64,000 nt of DNA. Origin: Symsagittifera roscoffensis. Taxonomy: Eukaryota > Xenacoelomorpha > Acoela > Convolutidae. The notes under the pieces were generated by a model. The model made no database searches. It saw nothing but the letters and a program-made list of their open reading frames with translations, and had not been told where the DNA came from. Shown piece by piece: positions 28,640 to 41,955 of the stretch. The position numbers and the translations under genes were made by a program. The stretch covers positions 14,821,840-14,885,839 of the forward strand of contig NC_087070.1 in NCBI RefSeq assembly GCF_963678635.1, read 5' to 3'. Each line of letters starts with the position of its first letter. The first letter of the stretch is position 1.

Positions 28640-31600
28640 GCTCATCGGTGATCACGGCAAACTGATGAGTCGCAAAATCTCGCTTGCAAGCTTCTGGTCC
28701 TATGTCCAGTTGGAACGAACTGTACACTCTGCTGTGTTTTGACATGTGCTTCTTGGCATACTCATCCAATCATGCAGTCATGCTGGCTCTAAACCATGGC
28801 ATCAGTCGTCCACTGGCCCATATCTTTTTCACTTCCATCGGAATATTTAGGACTTTACACACTGTCTCGAAAAGATCTAAATCTTTCAGACAGTTGAGCT
28901 CTTCCAATTGTTCCTTTGTCGGCGCTTCCTGTCTAATGGTCCCTCCTTTATGAGCTTCCAGCCACCTGATTGCCATCTTCACTCCACCTAATATTATCGT
29001 TATTCTCTGTGATGAGTCTGTTAAGCCGATGGAGAGCAGCTCCCCAGCGTTTTAGATCAGCACCAGATTAGTACGCGCGGGATACCACCATGTCTGCAAC
29101 AAACAGTGGCACGGAAACTCATCATGCTTCAGCATGACGCTCCTCCAAATTCGACATCCCGACGCTTTTAGCAGCGGCTCCACTTCCATCATTACACGAT
29201 GGACTTCATCAATCTCATCAACTGCGTTGTAATCTGTGGTTGCTGATCCTTTTAGCTTCTGCCTTTCAAAATCCCTGAAGTTCCCACCGGCATATCCTAT
29301 CTACTTCCTTCCAAGTATCGACTCCAATTCATTTTTAGTTCTCTCAGGAAATGCAGCAAATATCTTACAGAGCAACTCGTGACTTTTCTGACATTCTTGC
29401 AAGTCTCACAAAATTAGGCACGGAGAAGAGTTGATCAACTACAGTCCTCGTGCTCTTCACATCCACTGCTACAAATTGTATCGGGTATCGGCTCTTGCAC
29501 AGTGAAGCCACGTTAGAACCCACAATGTAGCGGACACCTGATATGCATCACTTTGTTTCAGGTTCATCTCTACTTCGATCGAATCCCTCCATCTTCGAAT
29601 GTATTTCTGTTTGGATTGCAACACACCCGGAAACGCCTCTACACCGATGGCAGTGACCACCTCATGCTTCTGTTCCAGTCCCAAAATTGACTCCACGGAA
29701 CCAAACATACTGTAGAATCCTAGTGCTGTCACTAGATTCACTTCTGTTTCTCCATGACAATCCGCAATTAATTCCGTTCCGTCATTGTTTTCATCACGAG
29801 ATTTCCGAATAATATCACTAGTTGATTATGCTGCCTGGACAATAACTTTAAGCAATCAAGACCTCCACACAGGTGACCTTCTAATCCACAGGTTTGCTAT
29901 CAAGCTCCACCCAGTCTTCAAGTCTCCAGCCAGGCAACTCATCTGTCTTCTCCCGACTACTCCTAGAGGCTTCGATCATCAAATTGTGCACCATATTTAA
30001 GTCACTTAAGTTGCAACCAGCATTGGATTCTCTCTCGGTATCCTGCGTCACTCGCAAAATCACGTCAGCATTGGGACTCGGGCACCACGAAGATTTCATC
30101 AATTCCCAAACTGTCATCAGGCTCGTTCTCAATAAATCGTCAGAGAATCCCTACTCGAATTCTACACGGCTATCAGATTTTGATACTGAAGGTGCGGTCA
30201 CCTTTTCTTCCAGCAGTAAGCCTAAACTGACCTGTTGACTTGTATTCTTCTTGATTGTCGATATTCTGGACATCCAGAATCTTAGTAACACCACCTGCTC
30301 ATAATCAAAGTAGCGGTCACGTATGTCATCATTGATGAAAGGGTTGTAAGCCATTCCAATTATGCCTGACACATAGTGGTACGACATTTTCCTGACAGGG
30401 CCACAATATTCATTGAGTCTGACAAGCGATCCCATAGATTCCTTGGAGAGTCTAAGTTCTTTTTCGGAGAATCTCTTATTTCATCAATTTTGCCGTAGGT
30501 CGTCAACTTGCCGTAGGTCATCCCGATAATCGTCAAGAGACCATCCAGGTGGAGATTCTGTATGCTCTCTGTGAGCAATAATGCAGGTCCCTATTGGAAA
30601 TTTTCAGCTCCAAAGGTCACAAATAATGCTATAATCACTACTATAGACACTTTGGTGGTTGCCCGGATAAATTCATTGATCCTGTATCGGGACAGTTCAG
30701 GGTATACCTTAGCCAGGAAGGACGCGGTCAACCTGCTCCCTGTCCTTCTAACATACTATCGGCCCTGACCTGACCATCCCTTCCTTGTACATTTTCTGTC
30801 CAGAATGCCTCCAAAGTCTTTCTATTCATTCTGTCCATGAACTCAATAGCTTTGTCCCCTCTCCGTTCTGCCCTGTCCAGCAAGTATTGATGAACCTTTG
30901 CTATCATTGGTGGTCCCCGCTGGAACGCATCTACCCCCAGCGCTCCAATTCAGCGAGTCAAGTGCAGCCACTTGTAAGCTTGTGGTTTTTTTCCGTAGAG
31001 TGAACGCTTCTAGTTGAGCTACCGTCTGTTTGACGTTCCTTCTTGTGAATGTTTCTTCATTGATCTCGTCATTTCGAAACCAAAGATCATTCGACATGTC
31101 GACAATTACCTTATGGTCGTCGTTTATTTCCGGCTTCATTTTCACTTCCCTGCTGAATTTGGACAGCTCCAAACCCAGCACTTCATCCAACACAATCAAG
31201 TAAAGCGAATTGGCCTTCAAGCCTCGCATCGCGTTAGAGATGTCAGACCACACGGCAGGCAACTCCGCTCTCAGTAGTTTGAGACTTTTTTCGTCCAATT
31301 CGCTGTTAGGAGCGGGTATTATAACGTCGTATCTCCCTTCACCCTTCAGCAAGGAGCACTACCATTGCGTACACAAATTTCAATCCGTCAGGAAAGTGTG
31401 CTTATCTGGATGACAGAACGAAGACGGCTCGTGGAGTTATCTTCTGAAAGCTTCCGTCTTTCATCACATCATATATCTCTGCCATGGATTCGATGATGTT
31501 TTTTATCGCTAGCCACATAGCAGCTTCTGCTGTTGCTGCGTTTCTGAGTCTGCTCAAGAGACCTCTGGTATGCAGGCGGTCGTTTATGTCTGCAAACACG

Positions 31601-34216
31601 ATCGCTATCGGATTCATCTCGGTCTGCCTCTGAACCCTTATGGCCATGGACAAGGGTTGTATCAATCAAGTATAGGTCTGCTCCTGCTAGCAATATCACA
31701 TTTGGCCAAAATAACGACTTCGACGTGTTGATTTAATCCGAATGGGCCATTATCATGGATTTTGGTTTTTTCATTTCCGCTTTGTCTTATGCTGAAAAAA
31801 TAGATTCCTCCATCTTGAATTTCAAGTATCCATAACGCTCCTCATCACCTTCTTGCTCTACAAGCTTGCGGTACGTCTTTTCTTCTGTCATATGAGCAGG
31901 CGGAGCTTTCACTTTTTGAATACTTTAACGTGCTGTCCAATTGGAGCTATCTTACTGATGAACCTTCCACGTCTGTCATCTTTACGCTTCTCTTCATGAT
32001 TCTTCCTCACGTCCTGCAACGTTCTCGCATTGACTGAAACCATCGTGTTCTTGGAGGGCAGTCGTTCGAGATCAGCTAGCCTTAACGCCGTTATTGAGCT
32101 GGAGTTAATCTCCGCTGCTCTCAGCCAATTTACCACAGTAATCGAGTACAGTCCATTGACCGACAGGGTTGCACCATCCAACCTTCGCCTCGCGTCCTGA
32201 GCAAATCTGACCGTCTTCAAATTCAATTTCAAGAGGTTTTGCTTGTAAGCATGCCAAGGAGAAGGCCTTGGCCTTGTCCACATTAAGGATTAGCGGTCTA
32301 TGTGATGTTCCGCTCTAGTCGCTCGCAGGTGCCCCGTCAAGTGAGAGTCCTGAGCATCAACTTGGTTCACCGGTCCCAACCTCCTTCTAAGATGTGTTGT
32401 CTTCCGTACTGGACTTTCCCCTAACCGCTCTGTTACATCCTAACGTGCCTCTGGATCACATAAGCTGCTCATGATACCGCGGGGATTGATCCCAAACGCG
32501 TCTCGAAGCTAGGATGTACAAAGGTGGAGATGACTCGCAAGTTTGTGCCGCATCTATACTCAGCACTCCTGTATCTAACAATTCAACTTCTAGTTCATCC
32601 AATTGTTCCTGGAATGCGCGGTTCATCCAGGTTTGTCCCTCAGTTGTGTCAAAGTGAACGCTATCGACAGTAACCTCGATTGATCCAGTGCTCTCAACTC
32701 GTATTCCAGATCTATCAAGACTAGTCTTCCCGCACTACGGCTTGCCAGGTTACGGACTATGTTATTCCACCTCACAGTCCTCTCATTCTGTCTGCGCGTT
32801 GTCGCTAGATGTATACTCAAGCCCAGCGTGATGTTGCAGATGGTCAGCACCGTGCATTGGAATTTCTACCATATTGCATTCAACAATATATAACATATTG
32901 CAGTCCTATATAGCTTTTTCCGACTCTGGGCTGCTGGACACATTGTTAGTGCCTATCAAGATCAATACGCTAGGAATTCTCCCTGGATCCAGTCGCTCTA
33001 TCAATTTATGCAATTGGGCTACGGTGGCACCACCGAATGACATCACCAATGGTGATCTAAGAGGTCCTCAGACTCTGCAATACTCTGACCAGGCTGTCTC
33101 CCAGTATCAAGTGGGAAGTGCCGAGTGGTGTCAGCTGCAAGTTCAGTGCCGGGTTCTAGAAGGAATCATTGAAACATGAGCTCGCATCTGAATCTGGTAC
33201 TCTGGCAAAAGCGTTCCTGATTCGGTTGTTTTTCGTTACATCCATCACCCTGCTCAGTTTTTTAATTGGCATCTTCCTTATCCACCTGTCGGATTCTTTT
33301 ATAACTTCACTTGTCTTGTATGGTAACTTCTCAGCTGCAATTTAATCCTTCGCAAATTGTCACTCTTCCGGCATCATCGATCGTTCCATAAGGTGCGTTC
33401 CCCCCGGAACCTACCGTCTGCTTGTTTGCCAAGATTCGACTAGCTGTGTCAACTAGTTCCCGCATTGTCCTCTCCCCTACTGGATCTCCTAGCGGATCAT
33501 CAGTCTTCCAGAACCTGACGTCACCTGAGTTTCAGTTGTCTGACTTAGTTCTCTGGGTGTCAGTAACTCAACTGGTTGGTTCCTGGAAAGGACATCCCTC
33601 TCAGGTTTTTCAAGGTCGGGTTGTTTGAGGCGTTCTGAGCGATCCTTGTGTCCTGTTTTCAGCCGGGCCATTTCATCACATTATCTCCGATTGTCATCTT
33701 CGAAGAGTTTTCTTCACACGTCCCTGTCCAGCTGCGTCTGAGCCAATTCTTCCTTGACTCTCTCCAGCTGATCTCCTTTCTCATTTTTATCTTCCAACGT
33801 CTCATTTGTTTGGACTTCTTCTTATATTCTCGCCCGTTTCGGGTGCATTCTCGGTAACCCAGGACTAGGCTTGGTCGGAAGAGGCATCTCACATGGTTGG
33901 TAGGTCCTTGAACTTCCCAGTGCAGGCTAGTTCGCCAAGTCACTTCCTGAGCATGCCCCGTTTCTCCTCCTCATACCCTCATGTTTGGGTGGTCTAGTAC
34001 CCCGTGTTTTCCATCAGTGACCATCAATAAGACTTCCAGGGCGGTCCCCACGGTTCTTCTGCCGAAAGATATCAGTTAAGGCGGTCAGCAACATGACCGC
34101 CTCTGGGTCCTCAGATCGTAGCCTCGAACCATCAGCCGGCGATAAATCGCATCTATCACCGGTCCTACCTAGGCCCCTGCAAGGTCCATTATTTCATTCA
34201 GGTCGAAGTTATCCAT
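28640..34216 (-). pseudogene. Giant SGNH ORF, copy A (decayed, with internal deletion)
   Basis: Homologue of the 412-9357 protein on the minus strand, starting at an ATG at 34216 (MDNFDL...). Residues equivalent to about 1-1290 of copy 0 are readable in broken frames from 34216 to about 30500, including the coiled coil, the RWNNI..NLA part of the first SGNH domain, and the NDRLHTRG block of the second. The sequence then jumps to residues equivalent to about 2245, so roughly 950 codons are deleted. It continues to about residue 2885, where it is cut at an LTR. Many stops and frameshifts are present (the first at codon 16). In SGNH domain 2 the Asp of D..H is Asn here. It lies downstream of integrase on the same strand. 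Confidence 0.8.
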
Positions 34217-34919
34217 TTCATATGATTCGGTTTCGATTATCTGTCTCGCAAATTGAAACTTGATGAGTAAATAAACCATCAATCAGCATCTAGAGTTCCA
34301 AATCTCATTTCAATTTTCATGCCTATGTGATACTTCGTATTCCTTCATAAAAAAAGGTGTTTAAAACAGTCTGATTTCAAAAAAGGTTTTTAATTTTAAA
34401 AAAATTTCATTCAATTTGAGAGTTTTCAGAAAATGATCGAAGATTGGACAGTCAATGCTTTAGATCTTTCCTGTATTATAAATCAAAATTTATTTGTGGT
34501 CACCAGGTCACGCGAGCGTTCGATCTTAACTTGTCACTCACAGAACACACATAAACCTTAATACAATCTTCACACACAATGACATATCCTAAGACTTAGA
34601 ACTCTGAAAACCTAATGATCTAGCATGGTGCTCATGTCTTAGATTCTCATCCTTAGTCTCTCTCTATCTCATTCCTAATCTAACTGACTCCTAGTGGCTT
34701 AATACTCAGATCTTGGTCTCACCTGTTCTCCTCAGCCTATGCTTAGGTAGTAGTTTTTGTGCAAGTACATTTCGGTGTTCGAATCTGAGAAGATCACACG
34801 TATCAGTTTGTACAGTTACTGCGGATGCAATCTACTTCTATTTGGATCATGCACAAGATGCGAGAGTTCTTTCACCCCTCTCTTTGCTAAGAAATCCTTT
34901 AACCTGGTTAGATACAAAA

Positions 34920-35135
34920 CTAAGTCTTATCCATTTCATACGATTCGGTTTCGATTATCTGTCTCGCAAATTGAAAAGCACGTTCTGCTTTTCTGTCCCT
35001 CTGGTCACCAGACAGCACAAGTACCTCCTCCAAACTAAACTTCCTAATCTTGGATTTTTTTCCATAAAAATTCTTTGTTCTATTATTCCCTCCTAATATT
35101 AGCTGCGAATGCTGTCCTAAATCCAATGTCTGCAT
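34920..35135 (-). CDS. Small ORF of 71 codons upstream of giant ORF copy A
   Basis: Begins MQTLDLGQHS and is basic in the middle (KNFYGKKSKIRKF). It ends in a segment duplicated at the giant ORF start. It could be a 5' exon or leader peptide of the giant ORF, or a chance frame. The identical copy at 51838-52053 is simply part of the large tandem duplication. It is unlike any protein I recognise. Confidence 0.25.
   Translation of the reverse strand: MQTLDLGQHSQLILGGNNRTKNFYGKKSKIRKFSLEEVLVLSGDQRDRKAERAFQFARQIIETESYEMDKT
34927..34976. repeat. 50-bp direct repeat (partner at 34209-34258)
   Basis: 49 of 50 bases match by eye. The two copies lie 718 bp apart and one spans the giant ORF start codon. 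Confidence 0.8.
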
Positions 35136-35325
35136 TTATTGAGTATAAAATTACTGTCTGTCACCACTGTATTGCCTGATTACTCATTCGGTAAGCTAAC
35201 GTTAGACTCAATTACTTTATCTATGTCTAATTTTTTAGGACCTGCCTGTGTTTCTGCTTCTAAGTCACCTGTTTCTCTTGCATTTTAAAAATTTTTTATT
35301 GATAATTTTTCAGTGTAGATAAGCT

Positions 35326-38300
35326 CTAATGCCACTCCCCGGCGCTAAGTGGAGTTTCGAGGCTGGGACAAGCAAGGGCAACCCAGCAGGAGTCTGGTCT
35401 ATTGCTCTTCAGGTATTTTAGGCCCCTGCGAGCCACGTCCTGAAGAAATAGGTTGGTCTCTTTCGGGTCCGTTGCCATCTCATTCAGCCGTTTCAATACC
35501 CCTAAGTTGGTGATATCTTGTTCATAGGATCGCTGAAGCTCGTCATCGACTTCGACTTCCGGTTTGGATTGGTCCTCCACCCATTCGTTGTCTTCCGATG
35601 AGGGGTTATGGGGTTTGTTGTTCTGGAAGTGCGCGGTTCGACCCGTGCTTATTTTGTAAAAACGCACCTTCTGAGATCAGAAATGTACTTCCCCACTTCT
35701 TCAACAGTTTCATCGATCCCCTAGGCGGTATAACGTTTTGGAAAACCGATGTATAATTACCCAGTGAGTAGGCCTTAGCCCCCGTGGTTCCATATCGAAC
35801 TTTTCCTTTTGTCTCGCTTGAGCTTGTTGAGTATTGCGTCTGCACAGATCATTTAACTCTTGTTGACGTCTGATCACGGCCCTGACGCATACCTGTGGCG
35901 ATGTCCTCTTGCCCTCATATTCAGGATAGAAAAAGGTCAGTGGCAAGGCTTTCTCGTGTCCTGTCAACATCATGTGCGGACTGATGCCTGTGGTCGAGTG
36001 TTGTGTACTTTTCTAGGCCCCCATTACTTGTTGCAGATATCTGTCCTAGTCTGTCATGCATCGGGAACAATATACCCTCAACATTGAGACTAAAGGCGAA
36101 TCTGTCGTTCAACTAGGCCATTTGTTTGAGGATGGTACGCTGTCGAATGAACCTGTGCCACTTCTGACCGTCGCATCAGCTCTATTGTTAGCTCGCCCAC
36201 AAAGGTGGTGCCATTATCCGATTGCAACGTCATTGGGCACCCATGCCTAGTAATCCAAGTGTTGATCGAGTGATCACAGGTCTCCTCTGCTGAGGCCGTT
36301 ATGCTGGGAACAGCTTCCGCTTACTTGGTGAAGTGATCGATCATCACCTACATCTGATTGTAACCTCTGTCCGTCATGCATATCTTCTGGTGGTCTATCT
36401 GCACCATCTCATTGAGTTCTAAAGACTATTGACTGCAATGAGAATGCCATGTGACCTAAAAAAAAGAGTTCAGTCTGGTAGTGTTGCGGCAACACTTTAG
36501 CATTATATTTATAAAAAAACTTTTCTTCATATATTCTTTTGCAGGCGACGATCCCTTCTTTGTTCAAGTACAAACGTCACTCCTTCTGCCTGAAGTATTG
36601 TCTCAAGATCCGGTAACTATCTTCCTCCAGATATCCTTTGCTTGGTGCCCCATTTTTGATCCATCTCTTCAGGTGACTTGTCAAGTGATCATTTCTTTGC
36701 CCACTTAGCAAGTCCGAGAGTCTGTGACTTGCTTTCAAGTATGTCTTCATGACCTTCAGATGACCGTTCAACTCATTGGGCTGATGCGCATCGTCCTTCA
36801 TCTTAACACATCAATTTTTTGCCAATGGCTCAGTCTCTTGTTCGAATGGTTGAAGATCAGTCCTGACTTCTTCCTTTTGTAGTTAAATGCTCAGCGAACG
36901 TTTCGACACTGCTGTCATTTCCAGGTCATCCGCCACGTTATTTAAGAATTTCACTTTCGGGAGCAAATAACGATCACTATCAGGGTCTAGATACACTTCC
37001 CTGTCCAAGTCTATTGCTCGTGTCTCTAGCAGTAACGTTTGGATTGCCAATTCTGACAAATCTGATCCCGCGCTCTAGTTCCTGTCTGAATACAGATTCA
37101 TTTCTGACTTCTTAGAGGAGCTACTGACAGATGAGCCTGCCGTGGAGCACGTCTCCACGACAGATTCTGATGTGAATGATCTAATCGTCCATTTAAACTC
37201 CCAGGACAAAACTTTGTCCACCTGGTTTTGTCAATCTCCCGATACACTTTCTTCTGCGTCCGACTCCCCAAAAAAAAGCTTTGCCTGGGGTCTCTGACCC
37301 GGCTCTCATCAGTTCTCGGTCAGGCTCCTCGAAAGTGACTCTCTTCCCCCGAGGACCGATCTCTCGTTCTCTCTCCTTGTATGAGGTTCTCATTGAAACG
37401 TTTTGTGGAATTGAGGATACTAGTTGCTGAACTATCGTCCTACAATGCCTTTCGTTTTCTGTGTGCTGTCGTTTTGATGTTTTTATCCGTACCCTCTCAC
37501 TGACTGTCAGTGATGCTCTGGCTGCTGCCCCTTCAGGGTCAGCTCTAGTCACTTCTCTCTCCAACAATTCACCCAGCTTCTGCATCCCTTCTGGTGTGAC
37601 CTGCACCGTTCTACCCAGTACTGAGAGGTTCTTTATGTTCATGTGAGAGAGTTCCTGTTGAACTAGGTTTGAGCTTAGCAACAGTTCCAAGGGCACCGGA
37701 TCCTTTTTGTACAAGATCATGGCTTCTGCTGCTTTCTCCACTGGTAATTCAGGATGCCCCCAATTTGGATGCCCTGATTTATCCAACCATCTTGTCAGAG
37801 GAAATGCTTCGTAAGTCTCTCTGTCCAGAAACGAGAGTCCTTCCTTGATTTCCGCCTGATTGGCCTGATTATGCTCCAGTCTTTGATAAAACATAGTTTT
37901 TTTTACTGAGGCTGTCAGCGTTTTGGTGTTTGTCACGCATTCTGTGCTCGATTATCATGTGGTATCCATCCAACCTGTCCATCCAACGACCAATTTAACT
38001 CTGATCCATCGAGTTTGTCTTCAACCAGGATAGGGCTCGGTTATCCACACGCAACCTAAAGGAAGCGCTCCCCAAGTATGCGCGGTACTTCTCCACGTAC
38101 GTGACTAACGCAAACATTTCTGCTTTTGGTGCACCATATTTCATTTCAGTGTGTCTCAACACTTTAGTCCCATATGCAATGGGACGGAGAACTGTTCTCC
38201 CATTCCATTATTGCTCCTGATGCAGTATTTCTGAAGCATGAGTATCGAGAATGTACGTGCCCTTCTCTGATGGCATGCCTAGCGCTGACGCTTTGCACAG

Positions 38301-38930
38301 CTCCCGCTTTATATTCTCAAAGGCTTCCTGAGCTCTTTCATTCCATTCGAACTTCTTCCCTTTGTTGCGCATCAGTTGCTGCATCGGGTACACCTTGTCT
38401 GCATATCATTTTATCAATTCGCGGTAATAATTGGCAAATCCTAGGAAGCTCATAAGCTGAGTGTCGGCCCCGGGGGCCTTCCATGTTAACACGGCCTCCA
38501 CCACATCCGGATCCGGCCTCACGCCATGCCTGTCTGACATTCTTCCCAGGTACTTTATTGAGTCCCAAAAGGTCTCACATTTCGACGGTTTGTATTTGAA
38601 GCCAGCTCTCTTCATGCAGTCGAAGGCCTCATCGAGTCTGTCAATGTGATCTGCCAATGTTGTTGTCGCTATCACTACGTCATCCACGTAGCACATCTCG
38701 AGATTCCCATACTTCTTCGTTACGCTGGTCAAAGCCTGAGCCATCAGTCTTTTAAAAGTCGCCGTGGTATTGCACAAACCGAAGGGCACCCTCTTCCACG
38801 GGTACAAGCCTAACTCATATGGAAATCCAGTCTTTTCTCTGTCCGTCTTTCGCAGAGGAACCTGCCAGAAGGCAGACCCCAGGTCCAGCATAGTGAAAAA
38901 CTTGGCATCGCTAAGTTTTGAGAGGCTCTC
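35326..38930 (-). pseudogene. pol: Ty3/gypsy pol fragment (RT-RNase H-linker-integrase) upstream of copy A
   Basis: RT from mid-domain (38406-38930) has LDLGSAFWQVPL, FGLCNTTATFKRLM, CYVDDVVIA and FLGFANYYREL. RNase H (about 37930-38393) has ILDTHAS, LRVDNRALSWL and HQNADSL. The linker (37193-37936) has YEAFPLTRWLDK. The integrase core (about 36100-36412) shows all three acidic residues: QIDH (36385-36411), QSDNGT (about 36205-36225) and QTNGLVERQ (36103-36129). It has in-frame TAG and TAA stops after NQM and HFTK. The integrase C-terminal part (35606-35973) has FQNVIPP and KLLKKW. The reading ends at a TAG near 35326. The RT start is missing, cut at about 38930. The zinc-binding HHCC region is poorly preserved. 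Confidence 0.85.
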
Positions 38931-41900
38931 CTGACGTTGTCACAGTTTTTCTCCACTACTGAACGAACTTTAAAAAAAAACTTTCATTTGAACATTTAAA
39001 AATAAGCATGTCAACTCAAAGTGACCCCTGCCAATTCATTCTTTTCGCAAGCTAAATCCGTTAAACACAGAAACTGCTCTTTCGTACAGTCAAACTACTC
39101 AAAATAAAACTCGATTGGGCGAACAATTTTTCGGCGGCATTCTGATCGAATATCACAATAATCAGCGAGTACAATAACGCAAGCAGCCGCGACGAGCGGA
39201 TGCTCATATTGAGGCTCTTAATCGATAGCCGGAAGAAGTGGTCCGAAACGCGAAATCTTCCGGTTTCCCTGAATTAGCTTTTTATCCTAGTTAACACCTA
39301 AATTTTCAGTATTGTGAAGGGTGGGGGATTCGCGGTCTCGTCTATCCTTAAACGGTATAGAAACAAAAACAATTAAAAATACAAAAGAAAAAACCAAACA
39401 GATAAAAATATATTACTGGACGAGATGGAATCCGACTTTCCTGTTTATTGTTGCTAGATATATTTTTCACAGCCCATTTGATTGTAACGATCAACCTTTG
39501 TGTTTTCCCTGTGCCTGTACTGTAGAGTTTTTTGAATATTAAAGCACGTTAATGCTAACTTTCAATCAATCCGGAGGGGTAGAGTGATTGCAGATTAGGA
39601 CCATCACAGCAGAGCGAAGAGCAGCAGGAAGGGTCACATGGACAAGAAAAACCGAACGTTGGGTATCGGTGAACATTTTTGTATCCCTTGGTACAGAAAA
39701 GACGATATCCATCTTGGGGAGCACGACAGTGACTGCACTAAAGTGACCTCACACCGAGTTAATCACCTTAATTCGGATTTTGAACGGGTCGGAGTAGTAT
39801 ATTATTTTTAGTACTACTACTTATACTACTGATATTGATTTTTCTCTTCCGTTTTTTGAACAATCAGACCATCAACAGACTAAATTTTAGGGTCAAAATA
39901 TTAAAATTTTGATCGTCCCACGATACACGTTTCTTGAGATACCGCGATTTTTGAAACCAGTAAAAAGCACCACTTTAGTGAGTTACATCGTAATTCGACT
40001 AATTTAATTGGGGAAACCATTTAGAATTAGACTTGATTTTTTAAAAGAAAATAAGTATCGCATTCCGACTTTTCGCAACTTTGAGACCCGAAACGCCCCA
40101 AAATAAAATATTTTTTTTCTGAATTTTTAAATTATTGTGTTAGGAACTTTTGATCGGGTAACGTACGCTATTGAACCCTCAAATTTTATAACATATTTAT
40201 CAAGGGCCTTTCAGATCCAAGAGAAATTGGAGTTAACGTGTTTGATTTGGCGGTTTCACCAATCCGGAGGGGTCCAAATTACGTTGTTTTTTGCAATTTT
40301 TTCGGTTGAAACGTTTGTCATTTTTTTTGCACTAAACTAGTAAAATGTAGGCCCTAGGAGCTCAAATCAGCAATAATTAAGCCTAAAGGAAGTAGGTTGC
40401 GAAACAACCTAGGCAGAATTTATAGAGTATTTTAACTTTGAAGTTAAACCCAACGACGTTTCGAGTAATAACTCAAGAACCATTCAACGGACCCGGTTCG
40501 TTTTGGTACCATTAGATCAGGAATTAATAAAACGTAGAATAATCTTTTTTGAAGATTTGATTGTAGAAAAAAATTTTGGAAATTTTTTTTTTTAGCAAAA
40601 ACGCCGGTTTTAGAAGGTATACCATTCCCGGTTCATATTTTTGTTTTTGAAAGACTTTACAATCTGATGAAAGGGTGGTAAAAATCGTGTAAGGTTTTTT
40701 AAAATTTATTTTGGCAGACTAGGAAGGGTCAGCATGACTAGAACTAAAAGAAAACATCAAAAACATTTTGGCGAAGACACCCCTCCCAGTAGTAGAAATT
40801 GCAAAATAAGGAGCTTTTCGTCACACACAAAGGTTGAGAAGGTTAGGTGCGTACACGGATGGGTCTTGAATTTCATTGTAAAACCTGAATGATCACAGAA
40901 ATCGAGTGTATCCTGAAGAGTTCATTTTTACCAATCCGGAAGGGTCCCGGTTTACAGATACGGAAGGGTACATATTTTGCCGATCCGGAGGGATCCTTTT
41001 TTGCCAATCCGGAAGGGTTCAATTTTGCCTGTCCGGATGGGTACCAATCCGGAGTGGTCCGATTTCGTCGATCGGGAAGGGTCTAAACTTTTCGTGCGTA
41101 CCCGGAGGGGTCCATATCACCTATTTGGAAGGGTCCCCATTTGCCAATCTGGAAGGGTCAAATTTTGGCTGTCCGGAAGGGTCCCATTTTGCCGATCTGG
41201 AAGGGTCTAATTGTTTTGTTCGTAACCGGAGGGGTCTTAGTTTATCAACCTAGAAGGGTCATAATAATTGACCTTCATCGTCTGTAAACGCCAGCACCGA
41301 TCCAGAAGGGTTAAAAAACAATCCTTCACCGTATGGAATAACAAAGTTGAATTCAGAACAGCGCTAAAAACCACTTGACATTATGTACATTTGAAACATA
41401 CCACGATTCTAGAATAAAAAAGTAGATTGGTACAGACAAGAAATTAGTGACTGTACTTGTGACTTGTCTTTAATTAAAACAGAAGCTACCGAGTTAGATC
41501 AAAACAAAATGAAACCCTGGGATTCGCGACTATAATTCAATCATCAATAGAAATGTTGTACTGAAACACTCCGAATAGTAATTTTTTTGAAGACTACTTT
41601 GACTATCAACTCGACCTAAAGCACATTGATCTTTTTTTTTCTTTAATTCATTTTGTCTAAATTGGTTAAATTTCTTCTATTTTTTCCCACAGCGCTCGCT
41701 AACTTTAAATTCAATTGTCATCATCAATTTGAATTGTGCTAATAATTTATTCAACAACCCATTAGCCATTGCTGTGTATAAATTAAACTAACGCTGTACT
41801 GACGTAAATTAATCAAACTCGTGGTCACTCGGCAATCCAACTTTAGAAAGCTATTGTGTTGTGTTAGTATATTCTATTATCTAGTTCAGGACAAAAATTA

Positions 41901-41955
41901 AGTTAGGCTGAGTGAGCATGCTAAAACCAGAGATAATTTAGAAGTCAACTGGAAC
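38930..41955 (+). other. Leader of a plus-strand LTR element
   Basis: 3 kb without a supported gene. From about 39130 it resembles the leader remnant at 25069-25208 ('gcggatgctcatatt', 'tccgaaacgcgaaa.cttccggttt'). It carries the minisatellite at 40925-41320 and, at about 41680-41692, a pyrimidine tract ending in CACAG that could be a 3' splice site. It runs into the gag start at 41956. The segment 38930-39130 might be a residue of its LTR, but no LTR ends are recognisable. Confidence 0.55.
40925..41320. repeat. Minisatellite CCGGAAGGGTC (about 23-31-bp unit)
   Basis: About fourteen imperfect units of the form '(a/g)atccggaagggtc' plus a T-rich spacer such as 'ttttgcc'. The GGAAGGGTC core is more conserved than the spacer. 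Solitary relatives occur at about 39571 and 40258. It is in the leader ahead of gag, like the unrelated repeat in G. Confidence 0.85.

Larger units (their letters stand above)
34217..35325 (-). other. Spacer between pol and giant ORF copy A
   Basis: 1.1 kb. The part nearest the ATG resembles bases 1-411. A near-perfect 50-bp direct repeat lies at 34209-34258 and 34927-34976. Upstream of the repeat a 71-codon frame (34920-35135) ends in FARQIIETESYEMDK. The same residues can be read across the giant ORF's start codon in the other repeat copy. No other gene is supported. Confidence 0.55.

Noticed and set aside
40889-41253. Overlapping open frames reading F-x-x-P-E-G-S-like repeats
   Set aside because: They only translate the CCGGAAGGGTC minisatellite in three frames.
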